This document shows, piece by piece, positions 23,070-34,053 of a stretch of DNA of 64,000 bases. The DNA is from Cannabis sativa. Taxonomy: Eukaryota > Streptophyta > Magnoliopsida > Rosales > Cannabaceae. Under the pieces are notes generated by a model. The model saw only the letters and a list, made by a program, of their open reading frames with translations, was not told the origin of the DNA and did no database searches. The DNA lies in the NCBI RefSeq assembly GCF_029168945.1, contig NC_083603.1:51842406-51906405 (forward strand). Reading direction: 5' to 3'. The position numbers and the translations under genes were made by a program. The first letter of the stretch is position 1, and each line of letters starts with the position of its first letter.

Positions 23070-24935
23070 TGTTGGAAATTATTTTACCAGGACCTAGATT
23101 TACTAACAAGTATGTTGGATTAACAACCTAATATGAATTCTAAAACAATGAAAATAAACACATATAAAGTTAGAAAACCTTACAGTGGGTGCAGCGGAAT
23201 AATATGACTCATTCCGTTCAGATCTCTAGCCCTTGATTCCTTTCTGTAGCAGAGCATCACCAAGATCTGAACCTGGATCTTCTTTTCTCCTTCTTTGATG
23301 CAGAAATTCCATAGTCTTCCATACTATGATTGAGATACCACTTGATGTGTGTGGGCACTACTTATTCACTCAAGGGAATTCGAAAAACAGAGAAGAAAGA
23401 AAGAAAGAGAGAGAGTGGCGGTTTCATAGTGTTTGAGAGAATAAACTGTAAAGTGTGTATCTCAAACCTGAAGCCTTTACCTTCTATTTATAGAATACCA
23501 CATAGGGTTAAAGTTGAATTATTTGGCATTTAAAATTGAAAAATAAAATGAGAAATAGAAGCATTAAGTGGTCGGCCATTCATTGAGGAAAACAAATCCT
23601 TCCACTTTTCCAACTTTCCTATTTCATCATTTCTAGTTTCCCATTTTCTCAAAATTGCCAATTCTCTCTTTCAACTTCATAAATGTCAAATCTAATTATT
23701 TAATAACTGTAAATAATTATTAAATAATATATTGTCATTTATTTTATTTATTAATAAAAACTAATCAAAGTTTCCCAATTAATAAATATACCCTTTAAAC
23801 TCTCTATTTACTGTTTTACCCTTGCTTAGTGAAAATTCATAAAGTAGACATAGTCTAACTTTTAGAATTATAATTGATTAATTAAAATCAATTAACTGAG
23901 TCTTACAAGCATTATGGCCTCAACTAGTATGGGGACCATGGGTCTATATAACCGAGCTTCCAATAAGTCGAACCGAATTTACCAAGTAAATTCCCTAACT
24001 TATTAATTCCTCATTGAATCCACACTTAGAACTTGGAATTGCACTCTCAGTCATATAGAAACGCTCTATATGTTCCACGATATAGACACGTCATTAGTTA
24101 TCCATTGTTATACCCCTAATGTGATCAATGATCCTCTATATAGATGATTTACACTGTACAGGGATTAAATTACCGTAACACCCTACAATTTATTTTATCC
24201 TTAAAACACTTAACCCTGTATAAATGATATTTCACCTAAGTGAAATGAGATCTCCACCATTTATCTTCGTTTGGTTAAGCTCGAAGGAAATCATCCTTTA
24301 CTTCTATTTGCCAAATAGAAGCTATAGATTCCATATTTATGTTAGCGCTCCCACTCAATTGCATTACCGTGTTCCCAAAATGTACGTATCACCCTGATAC
24401 AAAACTAGGCTTAACTAACAAATCAAAGAACACGAGTAACACTCTTGAAATTGAGCCTAACCATATCAGGATTTCGATCATGTGATCTAGGATCAACAGT
24501 TGATATTGAATTGAATAGATATTACGGTAAGTTTTAACATATCTAATCAAAGTTCAATATCAGTCCCTTCCGATGTATACTCCATACATCCGATACTGGT
24601 AAACTTTGCCAATGTCCTGGAAAGGACATAACACTTTTCCAAGGTGTAAGAATACCTATCGCTGATTATACCATGTCAGTCTAAATCCAGTGTTCTGACA
24701 AATCAGGGAATAAACTTTTGAACATATAATAAAGATTATATTCCACTGTGCTGACAACACTATAATCTTTAACCAACTCATATGTTCTGGACTTAAAAAA
24801 AATTCATACATTATATACGTATAATCATGAAATAAATCATGTGAACCATGCAACATAAAATGTTATTTCTGATCTTTATTAATAAGTAAATCTGATTATA
24901 TGAAATGAGTTTTATTTAGGGCATAAAACCCAACA
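23070..24935 (-). mobile_element. Solo LTR, Angela/BARE-like (copy 3), antisense
   Basis: On the plus strand it runs from TGTTGGAAATTATTTTACC to GCATAAAACCCAACA, the reverse complement of the family at 1613-3500. It is flanked by a perfect target duplication acgag (23065-23069 and 24936-24940). It interrupts the right LTR of gypsy element 2 between gtaggt and tttgtctgatt, so it inserted after that element. No internal domain remains. Confidence 0.88.
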
Positions 24936-25918
24936 ACGAGTTTGTCTGATTAGGCGATTACTCCTGGCGACGTGTAGATACGGCGTCAGTGATTAGGGTT
25001 TTCTCCTGGCGACATGTAGATACTGGCGTCAGTGACATATGATAAGTACCGGGCATAGGTATGGGCTCAGGATGCTATATATTGGTTCCAAGGTGTGGCA
25101 CGTGCTCACCTGATTAAGTGATGCAATTATGTGATATATGGGTGCAGGTTTATGGCACAGGCTCACCTGATTAGGTGATGCAGTTATGCGATATATGAGT
25201 GCCAGGCTATGGCACGATTAGGCAATGCAATATAGGATTATCCTATTTAAGCATCGACTTGTTTGATTAGGCAACATGATGTTATGAAGATGGTTACTTT
25301 ATGAGGTAACATATATATAATTTATATGATTAAATGAATATGAATTCTATTATTGGTGTAATAGTTTTATATTACCAAATATCTGTACACTGATGTTTAT
25401 TCGTGGCAGATGCCAGTAGTAATTTGGATTTCATCTTATGAGCAATGTGTGATGGTTTGATTCTTATTGTATATAAATGACAATATTCGAATGATAAACT
25501 ATATGATTATTATTATTACTTTTCTTGCTGAGTTCTTGTGATTCACGGGTGCTATGTGGTGTAGGTAAAAGCAAATAAAAGCTTTATCAACCATGAAGTG
25601 ACAGTCTTCTTCCGCAATGTACATATTAACCTCACCAACCTGCGCGCCGAGTTTCCAGGAGTTGTTTTGGGCTGGCTGTATCTACTGTGTTCTTTGATTT
25701 TGTGTTTAAATGGTTGTCGTATATATTTTTTTAGCAAAAATTTTTATAAGAGGAATTCTCGAAACACGTTTTTTATGTCATTATAATGTCTATTTTTAGT
25801 GTTTTACTTTGGTCAAGTTTTTAATATTATCACGGTTTGTAATAATTAATTAATCTATTAGTATTAAAATAGTTTATAAAATCACAAACGTGGCGTCCCT
25901 ATGAATTAGGGCGTTACA

Positions 25919-26603
25919 TTATTAAAATCGAACATAGTCTATTACATGCAAACATTTTTTATCGAGAAAAGTCTAACAAAAATAGGCTAATCAAGCCGTT
26001 TACAATAAAAAAGACAAAAACCTTAATTAACAACATCTTCAACTAAATGACACATAAAGCACTAGCTGTAAAACAACAAAACAGTGGGAAGAAAACTAGA
26101 TTTACATCCCCAACGAATATTTGACAACCACACATACCAATGATAATTTGTCAAAAGATCTTCCAATAAAAATTGGATAAAAACACCTCAATTATTCAAA
26201 TTAGAATAAAAATGAATAACATTACAAACCATGTTCAAAATTCTTGACATTGAATATTGATGAATCATAAATCAATGTATCAAAACTCAAAAGAAACCGA
26301 GAAAAATCCCAAAATAACCTAGGCATCCAAATCCAAAAAAAAAAATTAGAGATCAAACACAAATGTAATCACATTGTCAATAAAAACAAAAAAAAAAATA
26401 GTAAAATAAACACTCTCTTCAAAATAACACAGGGAAATAACACAACTGAAAAAAAATAAAATTTATATGAAAATAATAAAACTACTAAATTATATGATAA
26501 TAATTTTATTTTAATTTATTAAAGAACAATGCATTTGGCGAACGGTTAGAGTTACATACAAATCAGGTATATATTGTGTTAAAATAATAAAATTATTAAA
26601 TTA
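25919..26603. other. Intergenic AT-rich DNA
   Basis: Sequence is A-rich with no open frame of note and no repeat with clear ends. Confidence 0.6.
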
Positions 26604-26813
26604 TAAGTCGTATTAGGTCGTATTGTATTGTATTGAATTAAATTATATTTTATACAATATGTAAAATTATACGTGGTATTAATTTTTATAGACACCTAAA
26701 TATATAATATTTCAGTATAAATTAAAGTTTAACATAGTATTATATAAAAATATAATATATAATCTAATTCAATATAATATAATACAACTTAATACGATGT
26801 TTCAAACTAGCCT
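26604..26813. mobile_element. Diverged MITE of the 52142-52384 family
   Basis: It runs from aagtcgtattaggtcgtatt to aatacgatgtttcaaactagcct and shares the block ggtattaatttttatagacacctaaatatata with the clean member, in inverse order. The terminal bases are degraded and no target duplication can be read. Confidence 0.6.
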
Positions 26814-26814
26814 A

Positions 26815-29263
26815 ACGAGAGGTACAATAAATATGCATATATTGTGTTAGAGTAGTAGCTAGAAAGGTGTCCTTCCATGTGCATATAAATTTAACCTTAT
26901 CCTGAAATCTATCTGTGTCCTTAAGAAAACAAATAAGATTTTGGATCTTCAAAATTCAGGTCTCCATTCAGTCCACCCCATCATCCCATGTGCCATATTT
27001 CCTCCCACCAAAACGACACATAATGTCAAGTTTTTTTTTTTTTTTTGGGATAAGAGAATTTGTTCTAATCTTTGTTTGTATGAAAAATTACGAGTTGTGG
27101 GATCAGAGAGGATAAAGCATTGTATTTTATATCCAATTTTCAGGAGACATTCCTTGGGTTTGTGTCATATTATCACATTTCATTCAATTGAAAAAGACAA
27201 TAAATCTTTTTTATCTTCTTTTTCTATTAGGTTGTATTTAGCATTTCATGATGAGGGGAGTGTAAAATCAAAGCTTATGGTTAGAAAACAGTAATACCCA
27301 TTTAAAATAAATTAATACAAGTTGGTAGATCTAGAATGTTTTGGTTTGTATTTATTCTCATTTTTAAATGAATTTCTCAAGTTGATTTGTAGCTACAAGC
27401 TATTCATTCACATTAAACAATGAAAACAAAAACTCCACAGACTACTCTATTGATTTTTGGCCATTTTTATACCAATAAACCTCTAAAGTTTGGATTTATC
27501 TCTAGCTTCCTCGTGCTACTACACTGAAATCAATTTCTCATTAAGACTTTAAAAATTCACACTGCTTTGTTTCTCACTATTCAGTCCATTAGACTTGGAA
27601 CTAAAGATTCAGCTAAAAAAAATTGAATTCATTGTAGGGCCCATCAATCATATATGGTGGAGCACATGTGAAGGGGCATTATTGTAATTTAAATAACCAT
27701 TATGCCATGGTTGGTGCCATGCTCTTATAAAGTATTCATTGCTTATAATAAGCCAGCATTGTAGCCACAAGAATATTAATTTATTGGTCTTTGGCTCCAA
27801 CATTAGAGTAGAAATATTGCCCTAAATTTTATTTTATTTTTGCTCTATTATTATTCATACAGGTAACCAAACCCATAATCAAACAAAAAAAAAAGTTGTG
27901 ATCTCTCTATCTATGAATTATTTGTTATTTTCAATTGCTGAAAATTTGATAATTCTAAGATCTGATATGGCCATATAAACCACTTCCAAATGAGCTCAAA
28001 TACATTATAAAATCAATTAATTAATTATCAATAAGTAATTAGATTACATCAAGAAAAAATCAATAGCTCTAAATATCTCACCAAGGTCCATCCCCCTCAA
28101 GTTTTGAGTACAACAAAGTTGATTTTTTTTTTTTTTTCTAAGCAACAAAGTTGAAATTTTGAAGTCTTCAGTTTGAAGTATCAGAAATAGTATCTTAGCA
28201 GGAGTACTAGTATCATTTAGTAGCAACAATATATTTTATTTTATTTATTTTGTTGATAAGTGAAACAACAACAACAAGAACAAGTAGTGCCACCTCATCA
28301 CTGTTTCTTTTGACTAGATTGCCCTTTATCTGGTACATGGGCTAGCATAAATCTGCTTGCTGGGCCAGCCCAAGAATCTGTTGGACCAAGCTTTGTTAAA
28401 AGAGAGATATTTTATCAATTTAATGACTACTGCAGTGACAGTGTACTTTGAGCTTATTTACTATCAGATATTACAGGTAATTGATACTACTTTTGGTAAA
28501 GCCTATGTATAGATTCTATACAGTATTGTCAATACCATTTTTAGAGAAAGAAAAACACACACACACACTTTACAATTACTCCTCAGAACAGAGTTTGTTT
28601 TTGTTACTTGTTAGACCCACTAATACTTTGTTACACATTGAAATAATTCCGAAACATTTGTCCTTGAAAAATAATTAAACCCAATTGCAATTGGCTATAT
28701 GAATCGTAGGAAGATTTATAATCAGGATGAACAGCTTTGTTCTACTTTGTTAACTAAAATGCCAATAACAGAGAGGATCTAAGTCAGCTTCGAACCCACA
28801 TACATACAATGCAAGCACCTTTAAGCAATGATCACTGAAATTTTAACAATTTATTTCTTGAAATTGTTGAGTATGCCTACTACAGCCGCTCCAATTGATA
28901 CAATTTTACATAAAATAATGTACTTAGTTAACATAATTACATATTCATATTTGAAATCAAAAAAGGGAAATTGAGGTGGAAAAATGACTTTACAATTACA
29001 TTGTTAGGAATTAGGACCACAGACATGATAGTTCAACTTCACATATGCACTTTAGGCTTCAACATCAAATGTCAAAAAATAAAATAGTGATGGGATTTAG
29101 TTGGATTGTATATGTATTAGAAGATGTTGGGAGTTGGAATGGGACCACTCAACTCATGTCATTGTTTGGTGTATGAAACTTCTTTTTGGGACATGAGACT
29201 TTGGATTGGATGGAGAGGTGACCAACATTTTCATATTCATTAAATTTTTCAATTACATTTAAG
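26815..29263. other. Long non-coding stretch, nothing definite
   Basis: Open frames such as 26941-27294 and 28481-28678 have low-complexity runs (poly-Phe, Leu-rich) and no family resemblance. A short (CA)n run lies at 28556-28568 and a T-run at 28123-28138. No RNA gene or bounded repeat is visible. Confidence 0.55.
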
Positions 29264-29355
29264 ACTATGTTGGCAGGAAGAAAGGAGAGTAAGATGGATG
29301 GAGAGTAAGAATGATAGTGACTCTATAGAGGATGAAGAGGATATTGACTCTCCTT

Positions 29356-31649
29356 TAGGGCTATGCATGGGTTGGACTGAGCCAATCAACCCAACCCAAA
29401 AATGGGCCGATTAGTTTATTTTTTTATGGGCCGAAATTGTATTAAGTGCAAAATTTATCAACCCGCATAGTATGGGTTAGAATTTGGCTAGACTTTTTGT
29501 GGCCCAACAAACCCAATCCAACCCATTTGCTTCAATTAATAAAAAAAATTATATATGTATATATATTATACACATAAAGAAATCAGACCAAAACTCAAAT
29601 CCCTAACCCTTCCTTCACTCTCGACTCACGCTTTCAAGAACCCAGCCAAACCAGATCATCATCTCACCCTCACTTTGCCTCATTTCCTTTCTCTTGTCGA
29701 CCCTAGCCATACCAAAAGCTTATTCCCTCTATCATCTCTTCCACTTCTAGACAGACCTAAGAACGTACACGCAGACACACCTACAGACCTGTCCATTCGA
29801 GATTGGAGACGTCAATGGCATAGGTAAGTGTATTCTTCCTTCTCTTGTCTCTTTTATTTTTTTTTCTTTGCTTAAACTATTCTTTGTAGAACTGTCCCCC
29901 TTTTGTCTCGAATTGAATGAATCACTCCTCCATCTTTATAAAAACCTCTATTAAGAGTTAGTCCCACATTGCTAATGTGTGGAAATAAATTGTGATATAT
30001 AAGATGAATGGGCTACTCCTCCCATCACCAATTGGTTTTGAGATGGAACCTAATTCATCTTATCCCAAAATTCTAACATAATATCAGAGCCACTTGTAAT
30101 CCGTTGTGAGCCCAAATTGCCACCAGTCCAAAAAGCCGTTTGTGATCCGTTGTGAGCCAAAGTGCTGCCGGTCCAAATAGATACTTCCGCTGTCTCCCAT
30201 TTAACCTCCATTGTGTGCTAATTTCCAGTGTTGGGGTCTTTGACCTGTTTCAAAATCCACAAATTTCCCGACGTGTGCACCCACAAATTTCCCGAAATTT
30301 GGCCTTGTGGGATTCTTTCAAATGTCACGTTCGGTCCTGTGATCTCTTAAAAGTCGTTCGTTATACCCACACTTTCCAGGCCCAACGTGAGGAGGGTGTA
30401 TTAAGAGTTAGTACCACATTGCTAATGTGTGGAAATAAATTGTGATATATAAGATGAATGGGCTACTCCTCCCATCGCCAATTAGTTTTGAGATGAAACC
30501 TCATTCATCTTATCCCAAAATTCTAACAACCTCAGCCGCGAAACCGATATCAGTAGCTCACTCGCTCCTTCTCGTCTTGTATTGATATCATCTCTCTGAC
30601 TTTATCTTCTTCTTTCTTTACTGGTAGTGTTCAATTCTTATAAAACCTTCATTTTTATTTGTTTTATTATAAGCTTGTCATTGTATCACTCATTTCCTAA
30701 GCAAACATGGCAGATGTTGCTAATTATTTTTTGATTATTTATTTATATTGAATCAGGTATTGTAATTTTTAAATTCAGATTGTGTTGTGTTTTAGTTTAT
30801 GCTATCTTTTTTATATTTACTTTTGCTAGTTAAATTAGAATATCGTATTGTTTCTTTATTTATTTGTATTTTTTATTTGTTATGAAATTTATTTTTATAC
30901 TCTCTCCTTTAGTTACAACAATTAATTGATTTAGACAAATGGATTAATTCTAAAATATGAGTTTGTTGTACTGATTTTATATTATGATGTTGATACTTTT
31001 TTTAAGAACTTATTTACTTGAATGAGCATTTGGAAGGAAGTTTATTTTTGTAATTTGTTTCACGATTTTTAATAATATAATACTTGAATATAATGTAATT
31101 TTTTTTTTATTTTATAATAAAGAACAATATCATATTAGAATGCAATTTTTATGGTTTGTTTTATGATAAAAATATTATCATATTTGAATTCAGTGTTACT
31201 GAGTGATTCTGTCTCTTGTCTCTTTTTTCTTAAATGTAGGTAACAATTCAAAGGCTCAAGCATAAGAGAAGATGAATATTGATATTATTAATTGATGTCA
31301 AAGAAATATATATATTTTTTTGTTAAGTATGTAATCACGGCCTAATAGCTTGGACTTTGGATAGTTGTAATATTATATTTTTGATGTATTTGCCTTATGT
31401 CTGAATTATTGATGTCTTTGCCTCAAGTGAATTTTTTTTAGCTTATATGTTTGAACTCTAAATTTTTAATGGTAAAAATAAAGATTGTAATCCAACCCGA
31501 CCTAACCCAACTCATATTTTGTTGGGTTGGGTTGGTTCGGGTTATAAAAAAAATTAATATGAATGGGTTAGAATTTTATAGGCCGATCTTAATGGGTTTA
31601 CCTATTAAAATAGCTTCAACTCGACCAACTCAACCCATGCTCAGCCCTA
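29356..31649. mobile_element. Non-autonomous hAT-like element, 2.3 kb
   Basis: The ends are TAGGGCTATGCATGGGTTGG and the inverse of TAGGGCTGAGCATGGGTTGA, flanked by an 8-bp direct repeat with one mismatch: ctctcctt (29348-29355) and ctctcttt (31650-31657). TAGGG-type ends and an 8-bp duplication are typical of hAT transposons. Both subterminal zones are rich in aacccaacc/gggttggg motifs. No transposase domain (BED finger, hAT dimerisation) is encoded. The open frame 29555-29827 ends near a strong splice donor (gcatag|gtaagt), which suggests a remnant of the parental element's leader exon. A complete TRIM is inserted at 29949-30528. Confidence 0.7.
29949..30528 (+). mobile_element. Complete TRIM (miniature LTR retrotransposon), 580 bp
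   Basis: Two LTRs of about 130 bp (29949-30078 and 30397-30528) share ttaagagttagt, cccaccattgct-like sequence and the end cccaaaattctaaca. A primer site (taatatcagagcc, 30079-30091) follows the left LTR, and a purine tract (gaggaggg) precedes the right one. The element is flanked by the 5-bp duplication acctc (29944-29948 and 30529-30533). The 318-bp interior codes for nothing. The left LTR lacks the TG that starts the right LTR. A decayed relative lies in the intron at 4240-4545. Confidence 0.82.
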
Positions 31650-31657
31650 CTCTCTTT

Positions 31658-32296
31658 TGTGTAGTTTGGTATTAGGAGTAAATGTGAGAGGATGGGAAGC
31701 AAATTATTGATTAAAATTACTATAGTATCCTTATTAGTATAGATATTTGTAATATTTTTTAATGATAATTTTGGTATTTGGTGTGTATATTTTTTTTTTC
31801 TCCAGTCCTTCTTAAAATGGAGAGATTGTTTAAAATTTGGAGGAAGAAAGTCTCCCTCCACTTCTCCTCTCCTTTCCTTTCTCCCTCTTACTAAACAAGG
31901 GATTCTTCCTCTCCTTTTAAGCTCGTTGTAATACGGCGTACTAAACGAACTCTTCAACTCTCTCCTTCCACCCATCCATCCTTTCTACCAAACATAGTGT
32001 AAAAGTTTATGCAATAATACCAAAGAGGAAATTACACTCTATACCATTTTTATATTGTTATCTTTTATTTTTACCCTCTTTTAAAGTCTATCATTTTTAC
32101 TTCTTTTTTTAAATATTGTACCAATTTTGCCCCTATCACTTCAAGATACTCTCCATGTGACTCTCTTATGTCAGGATATTTTGGGTACAATACATATAAA
32201 GAGATATGTTTCAATTAAATATAAAATTAGAGGTAAATTTGATTAATTGATTAATAAAAGTGGTATTTTTCAACTTACCCCTAATACAAAAGGACA
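31658..32296. other. Intergenic, pyrimidine-rich
   Basis: Includes the right flank of the possible outer transposon and a CT-rich stretch at 31845-31980. The minus-strand open frame 31616-31975 covers this low-complexity region and the transposon end and is not a gene. Confidence 0.5.
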
Positions 32297-32305
32297 TAAC
32301 TAATT

Positions 32306-32596
32306 GAGAAATTTACATAGTATACTAACTTTTGCCATTTTTTTACAAAAATACTGCCAGACAGTATTTTTTTACTTTTTTACTGTGTTTTTTTATAAGT
32401 TTCATACTGCAATATACTGTGTTAAGTTTTCACTGGTGTTCTACTGGTGTTTTTTAGTTGTTCTACTGTTGTTTTGAATTGTTATGAGTTGTGTTCTACT
32501 GGTGTTTTATAAAAACACAGTATTTTTGAAAACTTTTCCGTGTGACAGTATTTTTGTAAAAGTTAACCAAAATTTAAGTATTTTTGTAAGTTTCCC
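32306..32596. mobile_element. Mutator-type MITE with 9-bp target duplication
   Basis: The ends GAGAAATTTACA and the inverse of GGGAAACTTACA start imperfect inverted repeats of roughly 60 bp that share ttttacaaaaatactg. The flanks carry a perfect 9-bp repeat, taactaatt, at 32297-32305 and 32597-32605. A 9-bp duplication with long inverted ends is characteristic of Mutator-like elements. No coding capacity. Confidence 0.75.
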
Positions 32597-32841
32597 TAAC
32601 TAATTTGTATGTTTGAGAAATGACATAATTGTTCAAGGCCTTTACTTCTTGGACTCCAGAACTAGACTAACTACATTAAGTGGGCTCAAGTCCAATTCAA
32701 ATAGAATAAGCTCCTTTTGGGTTTGGTTAGTAAAAGACTAACAATGAATGAAAAAGATGTGACTTATTTATGGAAATTATCAATTTTACGGCTTTTATAT
32801 AAAGTTGTGATTGGTAAAACTATGGATTTATTTTATATATA

Positions 32842-33289
32842 CAGTAGAACCTCTATTCAAGAATACACTTGGGACCAAGAAAATAATATTCTAATTGAGA
32901 GGTTATAACTAAATAGAGTTACACTTGAAAAAAAAATCAAAATATCAAAAAATATCAATGTAACAAAAATACCAATAAACAATTCTTAATACTATATTAT
33001 ATTAAAATTATTTTCGAGTACATATAATATTTATACATGTACTATAATTTGAAATAAAATTATTAATTTTACATAAGTAAATTTATAAAATATATGTATA
33101 TATTTATTTAAGATCTAAGTATTCTTATATAGAGGTATATTTTATTAATACGGGACTTAAAAAATGTATAACTAATTACAATATAGAGGTTATTCTTATT
33201 TATAATTGGCCCAAATTGGGACTTCATTTTTTTTATAATAAATTAGAGGTTATTCTTAAATAGAGTATTCTTGAATAGAGGTTCTACTG
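32842..33289. mobile_element. pogo/Emigrant-type MITE
   Basis: The ends CAGTAGAACCTCTATTCAAG and its inverse are nearly perfect inverted repeats. The flanks are TA on both sides (32840-32841 and 33290-33291), as expected for Tc1/mariner-pogo elements. The CAGT.GAACCTCTAT start recalls the Arabidopsis Emigrant/Lemi1 group. No transposase is encoded. Confidence 0.8.
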
Positions 33290-33642
33290 TATATATATTG
33301 TAGAAAGATATATTTATATCTGAAATGTTGTGTTTTCTTTGAGTTTTATAGTGAGAAAAAAAAAAACTTTGCATTTCCTCTTTTTTTTTTTTTTTTTCTG
33401 GAAAAGTACATTTTTTTTCTTTCTTCTTTGTTATTATTTGGAAAATTTTCAAAAGTACCATTTTTCTATATTTTATTTACAATTTTACAGCCTAAAGTTT
33501 TTATTTATAAAAATATTCTTATGATATTTTAAAATTACAAAAATACACTTTACTCAGCAAAAAAGAAGAAAATAACTAAAAAATAACGAGAAATCAACTT
33601 TACGACAACTATAAATTATCTATAAAATAATAATAAAAAATA

Positions 33643-34017
33643 GGGTAAATACTATTTTGGAACCTGTATTTTGCAAAAGTTATCAATTGGACCCTCTATT
33701 TTGTTAAAATAACAAAATGGACCCTGTATTTTTTAAAATTGTACAAATAGGACCCTGAACTAATTTTTTATCAAAATAAAACTTAATAATAATCTGATCT
33801 AGAGATGTTATGACAAAACTGGTTACATTTTCTGTATCTATTCGTGTTAAAATTATCTTAAAGTTGGTTATATTAAAAAATAAAATTGTTGAAAATTGAG
33901 CTCAGGGTCCTCTTTGTACAATTTTGGAAAAAATAGGGTTTATTTCATCATTTAACAAATGAGATGGTCTAATTGGCAACTTTTACAAAACATAGGGTCC
34001 AAAATAGTATTTACCTT
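33643..34017. mobile_element. Mutator-type MITE with long inverted arms
   Basis: The left arm starts gggtaaatactattttggaa and the right arm is the inverse of aaggtaaatactattttgga. The inverted arms are over 110 bp each and share gtacaaa.aggaccctga. The flanks share aaaaaata (33635-33642 and 34018-34025), an 8-bp match that may be part of a 9-bp target duplication. It lies 36 bp from the left LTR of the large gypsy element. Confidence 0.72.
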
Positions 34018-34053
34018 AAAAAATAACTAGAAAAATAATATCATGACAACTAT

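Larger units (their letters stand above)
15927..25918 (+). mobile_element. Decayed Ty3-gypsy retrotransposon with long LTRs (element 2)
   Basis: A 5'-truncated left LTR (about 15927-16797) is followed by a primer site, about 4 kb of decayed interior, a polypurine stretch (aaagaggg, 20780-20787) and a right LTR (20794-25918). Both LTRs end in the same block (cgtggcgtcccta ... agggcgttaca). The right LTR carries a 1.87-kb solo LTR insertion and a MITE, so its own length is about 3.25 kb before the MITE is subtracted. Protein remnants are a gag zinc knuckle near 17440-17560 and, at 20510-20760, a C-terminal piece resembling the integrase/chromodomain tail of the element at 34-51 kb (compare NVFHVSMLRK with DVFHVSMLQK). 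No open frame survives. The left 5' end is lost, so no target duplication can be read. Confidence 0.8.
20794..25918 (+). repeat. Right LTR of gypsy element 2, interrupted by a solo LTR and a MITE
   Basis: It starts tgtaatatcctgataagt directly after the polypurine tract and ends cgttaca. It contains a MITE at 21913-22392, tandem-like blocks of gctcacctgattaggtgatg, and a complete solo LTR with target duplication at 23070-24935. Confidence 0.8.
29264..31999. mobile_element. Possible outer transposon around the hAT-like element
   Basis: The left side starts actatgttggcaggaagaaa and the right side ends with the inverse of actatgtttggtagaaagga, with similar purine-rich sequence following inwards on both sides. 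This looks like a terminal inverted repeat pair of an older element that the hAT-like element at 29356-31649 entered. No clear target duplication is visible, so confidence is low. Confidence 0.4.

Noticed and set aside
24200..24420. CRISPR-like or riboswitch-like repeat spacing
   Set aside because: The recurring blocks are shared LTR sequence, not regular short repeats, and the organism is a plant.
26941..27294. 117-codon open frame
   Set aside because: It contains a poly-Phe run from a T-tract and has no recognisable domain, splice structure or neighbouring gene signal.
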